Shown here: positions 1-7,885 of the stretch, one piece after another
How the letters are laid out: every line of letters starts with the position of its first letter
Numbering within the stretch: the first letter of the stretch is position 1
Source of the DNA: Cohaesibacter gelatinilyticus
GTDB lineage: Bacteria; Pseudomonadota; Alphaproteobacteria; Rhizobiales; Cohaesibacteraceae
NCBI RefSeq assembly: GCF_900215605.1
Contig: NZ_OBEL01000001.1
Location: forward strand, 744,001 to 808,000
Length of the DNA stretch: 64,000 nucleotides
Direction of reading: 5' to 3'
Notes under the pieces: generated by a model
What the model saw: the letters and a program-made list of their open reading frames with translations, nothing else
The model's database searches: none
What the model was told of the DNA's origin: nothing
Made by a program: the position numbers and the translations under genes

Positions 1-105
1 CCACACGTCGTTCACAGCCATGTAGGGAACGGCCAGAATGGTGATGATATGAATGATGATGGCAGCAAAGAGAGCCGCCAGAACGACATAAAGTGTTCTG
101 ATCAT
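1..105 (-). CDS. Small membrane protein, N-terminal fragment (DUF1254-type partner of the DUF1214 gene)
   Basis: Only the first 35 codons lie in the window. The ATG at 105-103 overlaps the TGA of the preceding DUF1214 gene by four bases (ATGA), so the two are translationally coupled. The visible peptide begins MIRTLYVVLAALFAAIII and is one hydrophobic helix that continues past the window edge. In rhizobia and Brucella a DUF1214 protein is commonly followed by a small DUF1254 membrane protein; the assignment rests on that gene-pair habit, because too little sequence is visible for a domain match. Function unknown. Confidence 0.6.
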   Translation of the reverse strand, partial: MIRTLYVVLAALFAAIIIHIITILAVPYMAVNDVW

Positions 106-677
106 CGACAACTCTCCCAGCGAATGGATGGCAGTGCGATATCGCTAAGAGTACCACCAGATGTCAGCGGTGTCTCATATAGACGTAGAACCAGTCGGAA
201 TGTTCCGTTTTGCGGGCTCTGAAGCCAATTACCCCCAAGAACCTGAGGACCGACGACGATATCAAAGGCGTCACCTGCATTTCGCATGATGGATTGGCTA
301 TGGAAGCTATAGCGAGAAGACGGGTTTTCAACGACCTTGCCCTGCTCATTGAGTAAAGAAAGCGTCCAGAGTCTTGCAGGCAATTGTTTGCCGCTCAGAC
401 GATATTGGCAAGCGCCATCAAGAGGAGTGCCATCGTCATCATGAATTGCCTCAAATGCCAATCCTTCACCGGCTCCCAGAAGCAGGGCACCTTGGCGGGC
501 TTGTTGCGCGCGCGTATAAGGATCAGCCTTTGGTGAAGTTGCTTCCGGCCAGGCCATCCAGGGCCCAATCTGGTATAGGCCGAGCTTGTCTGCATGATTG
601 ATCGCCGTATATGCACTTCCAAGTCCAAGCCCGGCAGCGACAACGACAAACAGCAAAATATCCCAGATCAAGCGCAC
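102..677 (-). CDS. DUF1214 domain-containing exported protein
   Basis: 191 residues starting at GTG 677-675, with AGGA about ten bases upstream. Residues 5-25 form a membrane or signal segment. The rest looks like the beta-rich DUF1214 fold, with conserved-looking stretches LYQIGPWMAWP near residue 34, YRLSGKQLPARLWTLSL near 92 and a C-terminal NGTFRLVLRLYETP. DUF1214 usually accompanies DUF1254, in one chain or as neighbours; no biochemical role is established. It is coupled by ATGA overlap to the fragment at 1-105. A perfect 7-bp hairpin (702-719) sits 25-42 bases upstream of the start, in the presumed leader. Confidence 0.75.
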   Translation of the reverse strand: MRLIWDILLFVVVAAGLGLGSAYTAINHADKLGLYQIGPWMAWPEATSPKADPYTRAQQARQGALLLGAGEGLAFEAIHDDDGTPLDGACQYRLSGKQLPARLWTLSLLNEQGKVVENPSSRYSFHSQSIMRNAGDAFDIVVGPQVLGGNWLQSPQNGTFRLVLRLYETPLTSGGTLSDIALPSIRWESCR

Positions 678-998
678 GCTTTGTTATCCTGTTGCCTTGC
701 CAAGAGCCTCCAGGCTCTTTTGTTAGTGACCACGGTCGTCCGTTTGCAAGCCTGTAATTCGCATTCCGCCAAACACAAGGCCAAAGCTGCAATTCATGTC
801 GCAACAGATCAATTTTTCCGCTGCAAGGGACAGAAAAAAGAGCGATACCGGCGAAGAATCGCAATGAGCTTACTTGGTACAATGATTCCTGCAAAGGCTC
901 TTGATGATTGTTATGTGCTTTCTTTCAATCAGATGATTGCTTGAACGTGGAACATTACAAGAGATTGCGCATGAAGAAAGATCAATATCTACAGGGAG
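678..998. other. Intergenic region without a convincing gene
   Basis: 321 bases between two minus-strand genes. Apart from the hairpin at 702-719 nothing is recognisable. Open frames crossing it lack start signals and recognisable protein character. It must contain the DUF1214 promoter and the 3' end of the penicillin-binding protein transcript, but no clear terminator is visible. Confidence 0.6.
702..719. terminator. Perfect short hairpin upstream of the DUF1214 gene
   Basis: AAGAGCC, loop TCCA, GGCTCTT, followed on the plus strand by a short T-run. No plus-strand gene precedes it, so it is either a remnant terminator or a leader structure in the minus-strand mRNA, lying close upstream of the GTG at 677. 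Confidence 0.4.
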
Positions 999-3200
999 CT
1001 AGCGTAACATGGTAACTTCAACCAAACCTTTGCCGGCTGGTTTTTTCATTTCTGTCAGTCCGCGTATAGGTGAGTGTTCTCTTGCCTTGGATTGAACGGA
1101 GCCAGGACGATTGCTGGCCGGGACATCCAGCAGATTTCCAAGATCACCCAGTGCTTCCACAGTTTGCGGAGACAGGCGCTGTAAACCACGTTTGGCTTTC
1201 AAATCCTTGATGCGTCCACCTTGTGCAACCTGAACATTGACTGGCTGTCCGGGAAGGGGAGAAAGGAATGGGATTGGTTTGATGTCAACTCTATCATGGG
1301 CAGCGGTCATGATGGCATTCCATGTCATGGCAGGCAAATTGCCACCTGTCAGTCGATTGGTGGCGCGGCTGCTGTCATTGCCATACCATACTGCAGCTGT
1401 GTAATTGCCAGTATAACCGACAAACCATGCATCCTTGTAGGCCGAAGTGGTTCCTGTTTTGCCGGCAGCGCGAATTCCGGGAAGTGCTGCCCGGCGTCCG
1501 GTGCCCGCTTCTACGACTGTCACCATCATCTTGTTCATGTTGGCAATGGCTTTTTGAGGAATGATCTGCTCGGGTGGATCCAGTTTGCGCCGATCATAGA
1601 TAACCTTGCCCTTGGAATTGACAATCTGCAAAATCGCATGAGCATCGACTTTCTTGCCGCCAGAAGCAAAAACTGAATAACCGGTTGCCATATCCATCAC
1701 GGTCACTTCAGCTGCACCAAGAGGAAGCGAACGAGTAATCAGCAGCTCGGATTTCACGCCCATCTTATAGGCAGTCTCCACAATCTTGTCTCGCCCCATT
1801 GCCTGAGCCAGACGAACCGGAATGGTATTGATGGAGCGACGAAGGGCGTTTGTCAGTGTCACGGGACCAGCATAGGAGCGGCCATAATTTTTGGGCGACC
1901 AGTTGCCAATGGTGATGGGGGCATCCTGAAGAACCGAACCTGGTTTATAGCCATTCATCATCGCTGTTGTATAAACAAAAGGTTTGAATGAAGAGCCTGG
2001 TTGACGTTTAGCGTCGGTTGCACGATTGAACTGGCTTTTGCCATAATCGCGTCCACCGACTATGGCCACGACGGCCCCCGTTGGTTCCATCAGGACCGCA
2101 GCGGCTTCATTCACACGCTTCTGCTTTCCATATTGGCGCAAATTGCTCTCGACGGCCTGTTCGGTTTGCTTCTGCAAATTAACATCTATCGTGGTTTTGA
2201 CCGTTAGTACGCGATATTTGGAGCCTGCAATGCGTTTGACCTCTTCAAAAGCCCAATCGAGGAAGTAGTTTGGTGTATAAATCTCGCTTTGATCAATGGG
2301 GGTGGCTGGATTGCGAAGCGCGGCCACAATCTGGCCCTCAGTCATGAAGCCCGCTTGAACCATATTGATCAGGACTTCCTTGGCGCGTGCACGTGCTGCC
2401 GGGAGGTTGATATGGGGGGCATATTTGGTTGGGGCCTTGAAAAGTCCGGCGAGCATGGCGGCTTCTGCCAAGCTCAGGTCTTTTGCCGATTTGCCAAAGT
2501 AATATTCTGATGCAGCGGCAATGCCAAAAGTGCCAGCGCCCATATAGGCCTTGTCGAGATAAAGTTTCAGGATTTCTCGTTTGGTGAGGTTCGCCTCAAG
2601 CCATAGAGATAGAAAAGCTTCATCAATTTTCCGTGTCAGTGTGCGTTCGTTGGTCAGAAAGAGATTTTTGGCCAGCTGTTGGGTGAGGGTGGATCCACCT
2701 TGCACCACACCGCCAGCTCTTGCATTTTCAACAATGGCACGTGCGAGGCCAAAAAAGTCGATCCCGAAATGCTCGAAGAAGCGACGATCTTCCGTTGCCA
2801 ATACTGCTTTGATGACATGATCGGGGAGCTCATCCAGTTCGAAGGAGTCATCTTGTAAAATGCCGCGCTTGCCAATCTCGTTGCCATAGCGATCCAGAAA
2901 GGTTACGGCATAGTCGGTTTGGGTGGTCAAGCCATTAGCGGTGTAATCAAAGCTGGATAGCGCGAGTGCAAGAGCCAGAAAAGCTCCGAAAACAGCCATA
3001 TTCAATCCACCGGACAATCCTTGAAACAACCAATATGCAAAGCCGGTTACACGGAAACGGCGCATGAAGTTGTTTGCATGATCCATGCCATTGCTCAAAG
3101 ACCCGCGCAATTGATAGAAAAAGCTATCGAATATGGCGTCAAGTGCCAAAAGCTTTTGCTTGAAATTGGAACTGGTCTTATTTTGAAACGGATCACGCAC
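999..3200 (-). CDS. Class A penicillin-binding protein (bifunctional transglycosylase/transpeptidase, PBP1A family)
   Basis: 733 residues. It polymerises glycan strands from lipid II and cross-links the stem peptides at the outer face of the inner membrane. A cytoplasmic tail of about 60 residues precedes one membrane segment (about 63-83). The GT51 domain shows EDRRFFEHFGID with the catalytic Glu near residue 137 and GGSTLTQQLAKNLFL near 168. The transpeptidase domain has all three motifs: SSFK at 403-406 with the nucleophilic Ser, SIN near 456, and KTGT near 581. The C-terminal tail of about 110 residues is low-complexity. A CtrA-type box (3248-3263) lies 48 bases upstream. Which paralogue this is (1A, 1B or 1C) cannot be settled from sequence alone. 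Confidence 0.95.
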   Translation of the reverse strand: MRDPFQNKTSSNFKQKLLALDAIFDSFFYQLRGSLSNGMDHANNFMRRFRVTGFAYWLFQGLSGGLNMAVFGAFLALALALSSFDYTANGLTTQTDYAVTFLDRYGNEIGKRGILQDDSFELDELPDHVIKAVLATEDRRFFEHFGIDFFGLARAIVENARAGGVVQGGSTLTQQLAKNLFLTNERTLTRKIDEAFLSLWLEANLTKREILKLYLDKAYMGAGTFGIAAASEYYFGKSAKDLSLAEAAMLAGLFKAPTKYAPHINLPAARARAKEVLINMVQAGFMTEGQIVAALRNPATPIDQSEIYTPNYFLDWAFEEVKRIAGSKYRVLTVKTTIDVNLQKQTEQAVESNLRQYGKQKRVNEAAAVLMEPTGAVVAIVGGRDYGKSQFNRATDAKRQPGSSFKPFVYTTAMMNGYKPGSVLQDAPITIGNWSPKNYGRSYAGPVTLTNALRRSINTIPVRLAQAMGRDKIVETAYKMGVKSELLITRSLPLGAAEVTVMDMATGYSVFASGGKKVDAHAILQIVNSKGKVIYDRRKLDPPEQIIPQKAIANMNKMMVTVVEAGTGRRAALPGIRAAGKTGTTSAYKDAWFVGYTGNYTAAVWYGNDSSRATNRLTGGNLPAMTWNAIMTAAHDRVDIKPIPFLSPLPGQPVNVQVAQGGRIKDLKAKRGLQRLSPQTVEALGDLGNLLDVPASNRPGSVQSKAREHSPIRGLTEMKKPAGKGLVEVTMLR

Positions 3201-3247
3201 GAAACTGGTTCATCCTTGTACAATTGCCAACGGGCAGACCTTCTTTC

Positions 3248-3263
3248 TTAATCATTGCTTAAC
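3248..3263. promoter_or_regulatory. CtrA-type box upstream of the penicillin-binding protein
   Basis: TTAA-TCATTGC-TTAAC is a full match to the alphaproteobacterial CtrA motif TTAA-N7-TTAAC. It lies in the divergent region between the PBP gene (start 3200, minus) and the YcgN gene (start 3467, plus). The nearer start is that of the PBP. Confidence 0.5.
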
Positions 3264-3466
3264 AAGAAGCAAGAGTGGGGCCAGAGTTTGACCCAACAAA
3301 ATGTTTATCATTATGCGGAGGGTTAATATGGTTCTGGTTGGTGCACTGAGCTTGCCTTTTTAAGGGCGTAGCCCGAAATGAGCCACATTTTCCTTGAATT
3401 TGCGGTACCTGATCTTAGAGTGCCTGTTTAGCCCGCTACGGGTGACCATAGAAGGACCAGACCAGA

Positions 3467-4030
3467 GTGACTGACAAACCGGCCAATGTCTCTGACACCG
3501 TGAGTGATTCCGATACGGAAGATTTCCTGACGACCCCAACACCAGTTGGACGTCCTTTTTGGCAGGTGAAAAGCCTGGAAAATATGAGCCGCATGGAATG
3601 GGAAGCTCTGTGTGATGGGTGCGCGCGTTGTTGTCTGAACAAGCTCGAGGATTGGGAAACAGGACAAATCATCTGGACCAATGTGGCCTGTTCATTGCTG
3701 GACGGAGAAAGTTGCAAATGTGCCGACTATGACAACCGTCTGGCAACCGTTCCTGATTGCGTTCCGCTTGATCCGGAAAAAGTGGCTACCCTGACATGGT
3801 TGCCTCCTACTTGTGCTTATCGCCTGTTGGAGGAAGGTTATGATCTTTATTGGTGGCATCCTCTCGTATCCGGCGACCCTGACACTGTCCATCAAGCAGG
3901 GATTTCTGTGCGTGGGAAAACTGTCTCGGAGGAGGGAATGGAAGTTGAAGACTATGAAAATCACGTGGTTTTCTGGCCTGGTGAAGATGGAGAAGATGAG
4001 CCCACGCTCATGCCCGCGTTGGGGAAGTGA
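3467..4030 (+). CDS. YcgN family cysteine-cluster protein (UPF0260)
   Basis: 187 residues from a GTG start at 3467 with AAGGA at 3452-3456. After about 27 polar residues comes the family core: [19 protein letters not shown], then [13 protein letters not shown], and later VACSLLD and CKCADYDNR, then a Cys near TCAYRLL and a WWHPLVSG stretch. The Cys arrangement is typical of UPF0260 and suggests a metal or Fe-S site, but the function of the family is unknown. An internal ATG at 3584 would cut into the conserved core, so the GTG is preferred. It stands alone, divergent from the penicillin-binding protein. Confidence 0.85.
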   Translation: MTDKPANVSDTVSDSDTEDFLTTPTPVGRPFWQVKSLENMSRMEWEALCDGCARCCLNKLEDWETGQIIWTNVACSLLDGESCKCADYDNRLATVPDCVPLDPEKVATLTWLPPTCAYRLLEEGYDLYWWHPLVSGDPDTVHQAGISVRGKTVSEEGMEVEDYENHVVFWPGEDGEDEPTLMPALGK

Positions 4031-4125
4031 ACGCCGGGGCGTTTTGGATACCCAACGATCTGGCTTGGCAGGCCATTGGAGCATTGTTCCAACCGGGCAT
4101 ATGAAAATTTGATCGAGATGAAATT

Positions 4126-4158
4126 AGCCCGCGCCGTCGGACGGGGACGACGCGGGCT
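4126..4158. terminator. Strong GC-rich hairpin downstream of ycgN
   Basis: AGCCCGCG pairs with CGCGGGCT, extended by CGTC/GACG after one mismatch, with a 7-base loop. There is no long T-run on either side, so it may be a weak terminator for the ycgN transcript or an RNA-stabilising element. Confidence 0.5.
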
Positions 4159-4316
4159 ATAAATTGCCAGTGAACGACGAGGAGGGGCTCGGCCACCGAC
4201 GCGTCCCGGCAGTGAAGCAAGCTTCTTAGTCTCTTAATGATCAGCCCCCGGCGCTTCACAATAAAAGATATGCTGCTAAGACAGACGAACTATTCCATGT
4301 GACTTAGTCACTCTCC

Positions 4317-4330
4317 TTGATCAAGATCAA
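4317..4330. promoter_or_regulatory. Perfect FNR/FixK-type box
   Basis: TTGATCAAGATCAA matches TTGAT-N4-ATCAA at every fixed position. The centre lies 48 bases upstream of the ATG of the 31-codon ORF at 4372. That geometry would place a class II start site inside the ribosome-binding site, so the exact promoter it serves is uncertain; activation from another start or repression is possible. Confidence 0.7.
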
Positions 4331-4371
4331 AGCTCAAGGGTCTATTTGGCTTGCACGCGAGAGGATTTTCA

Positions 4372-4467
4372 ATGTGCAATAAGGGTTTCTACGGTGAGGT
4401 GGCCGTTGTGTCATACCTATGCATGCTTGTTGTATGCGCCATGCTCGGGGGCGGTGTACATGAATAA
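4372..4467 (+). CDS. Putative 31-residue small membrane protein
   Basis: A short ORF with its own signals: GAGAGGA at 4359-4365, six bases before ATG 4372, and a TAA at 4465. The peptide begins MCNKGFYGEVAVV and consists mainly of one hydrophobic segment (residues 9-27) with Cys at 2, 17 and 22, ending in GGGVHE. It resembles in shape the small subunits or regulators of membrane complexes, but I do not recognise a family; it is not an obvious CydX, CcoQ or CcoS. The perfect FNR-type box just upstream suggests oxygen-linked expression. A chance ORF cannot be excluded. Confidence 0.4.
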   Translation: MCNKGFYGEVAVVSYLCMLVVCAMLGGGVHE

Positions 4468-4600
4468 TATTGTAATTGCTTTTACAAGATGGGCTGATCG
4501 CAGATTGCTCTAATTTTGCAAAGAATTAACCCGGTTTGTTAATCAAGAAATATTGGGTGAAAATGAATTCTATCCAAGATTTTCATTCATGTAAGGTTCA

Positions 4601-4951
4601 GTGATTTTTCCTATACTTCATGTGATGAAAATTTGGAACCGCACATATTGGCTTTGGATGATACTGGCGTTTGTCTTGCTATTCACAGCAAGTGGACTAC
4701 AGGCATCAAAAGCGGCTTCTTGTCTTTCTCAACAACAAATTCGTGAAGCAATAGACAAGAAACAGATCAAACATCTGGCTGCCATCAAAGCAGCCGTGCG
4801 TAAGGTCGTGCGCGGTGATGTAGTGCGGGCTGATGTCTGTAATGGCAACAGTGGTCTGGTCTACGAATTAACAATCCTTTCCAGAACCGGTACTGTGACA
4901 CGTGCGATCGTCGACGCGCGCACAGGCTCTGTGTTGTCCAAGGGGTTTTGA
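4601..4951 (+). CDS. Exported PepSY-like domain protein next to a two-component system
   Basis: Up to 116 residues. A Sec-type signal segment (MILAFVLLFTASGLQASKA) is followed by a single PepSY-like domain: repeated Ala/Lys helix, then VYELTILSRTGTVTRAIVDA and GSVLSKGF. Two starts are possible: GTG 4601, with AAGG four bases too close, or in-frame ATG 4625 without a clear Shine-Dalgarno. The gene ends 57 bases before the FeuP-like regulator. Small periplasmic PepSY proteins often sit beside PhoPQ/FeuPQ-type systems and may modulate the sensor; that role is inferred from position only. Confidence 0.75.
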   Translation: MIFPILHVMKIWNRTYWLWMILAFVLLFTASGLQASKAASCLSQQQIREAIDKKQIKHLAAIKAAVRKVVRGDVVRADVCNGNSGLVYELTILSRTGTVTRAIVDARTGSVLSKGF

Positions 4952-5008
4952 TCCAAATTTCTAAATAGACGAAATGCGGTGATGGGCCGCTTTTAAAATG
5001 GGAAATGA

Positions 5009-5680
5009 ATGATGCGCGTGCTGGTGGTGGAAGACGAACCTGAACTGAATCGTCAATTAAGAGAAGCTCTGGAAGAAAATGGCTATGTTGTCGACGTCGC
5101 AACCGACGGAGAAGAAGGGCATTTTCTGGGAGATACCGAACCCTATGACACTGTGATTTTGGATATTGGTCTTCCAAAAATGGATGGTATCAGTGTGTTG
5201 GAAGCATGGCGACGGAATGAGCGGACCATGCCAGTTCTGATATTGACTGCGCGTGATCGCTGGAGTGACAAAGTGCAGGGAATTGATGCTGGCGCTGACG
5301 ATTATGTTTCCAAACCGTTCCATATGGAAGAAATCATCGCCCGGATCAGAGCTTTGGTCCGCAGAAATGCTGGCCATGCGTCCAATGAAATTACCTGTGG
5401 TCCAATCCGTCTGGATAGCCGGTCTGGCAAGGTGACGGTAGATGGTCAGGCGATCAAGCTCACCTCCCACGAATATCGCTTGCTATCCTATCTCATGCAT
5501 CATCAGGGAAAGGTGATTTCCAGAACAGAACTTGTCGAACATCTCTATGATCAGGACTTTGATCGGGATTCCAATACAATTGAAGTTTTCATCGGTCGGT
5601 TGAGGAAAAAGCTGGCGGTTGATGCAATCCATACCGTTCGCGGCCTTGGATATAACATGGTGGTACCAGGCTCACTATAA
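5009..5680 (+). CDS. feuP: OmpR-family response regulator, FeuP/PhoP-like
   Basis: 223 residues: receiver domain (residues 1-120) with the acidic pair at VEDEPE, phosphoacceptor Asp in VILDIGLPKMDG, Thr in LILTARD and Lys in YVSKPF; then a winged-helix DNA-binding domain from about 128, with LTSHEYRLLSYLMHHQG and the C-terminal RLRKKL and VRGLGYNM. The first of two adjacent ATGs (5009, 5012) is listed. Its stop codon overlaps the start of the kinase by one base (TAATG). The order PepSY / regulator / kinase and the sequence character resemble FeuP, which in rhizobia controls osmoadaptation and cyclic glucan export. The symbol rests on resemblance, not a search. Confidence 0.75.
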   Translation: MMRVLVVEDEPELNRQLREALEENGYVVDVATDGEEGHFLGDTEPYDTVILDIGLPKMDGISVLEAWRRNERTMPVLILTARDRWSDKVQGIDAGADDYVSKPFHMEEIIARIRALVRRNAGHASNEITCGPIRLDSRSGKVTVDGQAIKLTSHEYRLLSYLMHHQGKVISRTELVEHLYDQDFDRDSNTIEVFIGRLRKKLAVDAIHTVRGLGYNMVVPGSL

Positions 5681-7056
5681 TGTTCAAGTCCTTATCAGCT
5701 CGCCTGATGGCCTTTGCCGGTTTATGGGTGACGATTTGCATATTCATTGCGGGGATTCTGATCACGGATAATTTCCATCAATCGATGGAGAGGGATCTGG
5801 ATCGACGCCTGGATGTTGCTGTTAAATTGCTTGTTGCTCAATTTGCAGGGCAATTGACACAAGATAGTCCATTGACCGCCAGTGGAAATCTTGGCGACCC
5901 GCTTTTTGAACTGCCGTTATCTGGCTGGTATTGGTCCATCACCAAGGCAGAAGGTCAGGTACTTGCCTCCTCTTCTTCACTGGCAAGCGGCGAATTCACG
6001 CTGAGTGCAGATACAAATGCTGAGTTCAATGACGAGAATATACGCTATGGCTCTGGTTTGGGACCAGATCAAAAGCGTCTTCGGATTTTGGAGCGAAAAA
6101 TCAGCATTGGACCGAACCGGACGTTTCTGTTTCGGATATCCGGCAATGCTGACGAATTGAAACGCCGAAGCGATGAATTCAAAACTGATGCATGGCTGAC
6201 CATGGCTATTGTCGTGGCATTGCCTCTTCTCTCGGTCTTTTTCGTTGTGCGGTTGGTCCTGAAGCCTCTATTCGAGTTACAGGACCGCCTGCGAGAAGTA
6301 AGGCAAGGGCGTGCGTCTCAAATAGCCGGGGTCTACCCAAGCGAGATCTCGGGACTGGTTGAAGAAGCAAATGCCTTGATCACTTCCAATTCAGAGCTGG
6401 CTGAAAGAGCAAGAATGCAAGTGGGTAATTTGGCTCACGCGCTCAAGACCCCATTGTCAGTGATCACAAATGAAGCCAATGATCTGGATGATGAGATTGG
6501 CGAGCGTCTTCACAATCAGGCCAAAACCATGGGCGATCAGATCAGTCTATATCTCGAACGAGCCCGAATGGCTGCCCGGTCCAATGTCCTGGGGTCAGCG
6601 ACCAAGATGGAACCTGTTCTTGAGCGTCTCACCAACGTAATGAATAAGATCTATTCTCATCAGTCATTGAATATTGCACTGACTGTAGAAGAAGGCTTGT
6701 ATTTCCGGGGTGAAGAGCATGATCTCGAGGAAATGGTCGGAAATCTGGTCGACAATGCTTGTAAATGGGCACGAGACACTGTGATCATTCACGCCAAATC
6801 TGTCCCGTCTAAAAGCCAGAACGGGCCCAGTCAAACCTTTCTGCGTATTTCCATTGAAGATGATGGACCCGGTCTTACTGAGAAAGAGCGAAAAGAAGTC
6901 AAACGCAGAGGATATAGGCTGGATGAAAGCAAACCAGGCTCTGGCTTGGGATTATCAATTGTTGATGAACTGGCTCATCTTTATAAGGGTTCATTCACTC
7001 TTACCGTGTCAGAGTTGGGCGGACTCAAGGTTGAGCTTGATTTGCCTGCACTTTAG
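5680..7056 (+). CDS. feuQ: Sensor histidine kinase, FeuQ/PhoQ-like
   Basis: 458 residues. Two membrane segments (about 7-29 and 172-192) flank a periplasmic sensor of about 140 residues. The cytoplasmic part has a HAMP-like linker, a PhoQ-type H-box with VGNLAHALKTPLSVITNEA carrying the phosphorylated His near residue 252, an N-box (MVGNLVDNACKWA), a G1 box (IEDDGPGL) and a G2 box (PGSGLGLSIVDELA). It starts one base inside the stop of the regulator gene, so the two are made together. The length fits FeuQ. The stimulus cannot be read from sequence. Confidence 0.75.
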   Translation: MFKSLSARLMAFAGLWVTICIFIAGILITDNFHQSMERDLDRRLDVAVKLLVAQFAGQLTQDSPLTASGNLGDPLFELPLSGWYWSITKAEGQVLASSSSLASGEFTLSADTNAEFNDENIRYGSGLGPDQKRLRILERKISIGPNRTFLFRISGNADELKRRSDEFKTDAWLTMAIVVALPLLSVFFVVRLVLKPLFELQDRLREVRQGRASQIAGVYPSEISGLVEEANALITSNSELAERARMQVGNLAHALKTPLSVITNEANDLDDEIGERLHNQAKTMGDQISLYLERARMAARSNVLGSATKMEPVLERLTNVMNKIYSHQSLNIALTVEEGLYFRGEEHDLEEMVGNLVDNACKWARDTVIIHAKSVPSKSQNGPSQTFLRISIEDDGPGLTEKERKEVKRRGYRLDESKPGSGLGLSIVDELAHLYKGSFTLTVSELGGLKVELDLPAL

Positions 7057-7235
7057 CTTGGAAAATCTGTTGATGGTCCAATTTTCGCCAAACTCAGGCA
7101 AGACAATCCGTCCAAGAGTAGAGTGATTAATGGATAGAAATATCTCGCTCAAACCCGCCTTCAATGATAATCTTTAGTGGGTTTTATGTGATCTGCGGTT
7201 TCTCATAATGACCGCTATAAAAAATGAGGCTTCCA

Positions 7236-7703
7236 ATGAAATTCAAATCAATGGCTGTTGTGGCAATTGTCGGGCTGGCTTTGGCAGGATGTCAGGGCAC
7301 AGGACCAAAGCAAACATTCGGCGGTCTGGCCGGAGCTGTTGCTGGTGGTGCCATCGGCAATCAATTCGGTTCGGGAGAAGGCAAGGCTGCGGCAACTGTT
7401 GCTGGTGCTTTGATCGGTGCCTTGGCCGGATCTCAGATCGGTCAGCTGCTTGATGAGCGCGACCGTCAATTGTCTTATGGTGCTGAGCAGAATGCACTGG
7501 AATACGGGCGCTCAGGAGCGCCTGTATCGTGGCGCAACCCCGATAGTGGCCGTTATGGTCAAGTTGTCCCTGCACAACCGCGTACGGTCAACAATCTGAC
7601 TTGCCGTGATTATACCCATACCATCTATATTGATGGACAGCCACAGACTGCGCGTGGACAGGCTTGTCGCCAATCTGACGGAACATGGAGACCGGTAAGT
7701 TAA
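7236..7703 (+). CDS. Glycine-zipper lipoprotein (17-kDa surface antigen / SlyB-like)
   Basis: 155 residues from ATG 7236, chosen because GAGG at 7226-7229 lies six bases before it; an in-frame ATG at 7224 would place the initiation region inside that site. The signal peptide ends in a lipobox, LALAGC, near residue 20. Next comes a Gly/Ala-rich double glycine zipper (AGAVAGGAIGNQFG and AGALIGALAGSQIG), which usually spans or associates with membrane. The C-terminal part (CRDYTHTIYIDGQPQTARG, CRQSDGTW) resembles the Rickettsia 17-kDa antigen family. It is probably an outer-membrane lipoprotein. A canonical terminator follows at 7731-7763. Confidence 0.85.
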   Translation: MKFKSMAVVAIVGLALAGCQGTGPKQTFGGLAGAVAGGAIGNQFGSGEGKAAATVAGALIGALAGSQIGQLLDERDRQLSYGAEQNALEYGRSGAPVSWRNPDSGRYGQVVPAQPRTVNNLTCRDYTHTIYIDGQPQTARGQACRQSDGTWRPVS

Positions 7704-7730
7704 AATTACAACTACAGGTTTATCTGATTG

Positions 7731-7763
7731 AAAAGGGAGAGCTCAAGGTGCTCTCCCTTTTTT
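7731..7763 (+). terminator. Rho-independent terminator after the glycine-zipper lipoprotein
   Basis: AAAAGGGAGAGC, loop TCAAGGT, GCTCTCCCTTTTTT. The stem is GC-rich and is followed by a T-run 28 bases after the stop codon. Confidence 0.9.
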
Positions 7764-7885
7764 GTATTTTGTATTCGGACGACAATGAACACGGGCAAAA
7801 GTCCTTAGGTTCAAGGAAATATTAAAGTTTTTTCTGTTTTAATCATAAGGATATCGAGTTTGAAGTGATGGTGGAGTCCCCTGAT

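Noticed and set aside
594-944. Plus-strand ORF of 116 codons upstream of the DUF1214 gene
   Set aside because: No ribosome-binding site, low-complexity composition, overlaps the start region of a supported gene.
4008-4259. Minus-strand ORF of 83 codons after ycgN
   Set aside because: It runs through the GC-rich hairpin at 4126-4158 and overlaps the ycgN 3' end; no family features.
4514-4523. Single TTTGCAAA as an additional ScfR site
   Set aside because: The family needs paired sites; an isolated 8-mer in AT-rich DNA is expected by chance.
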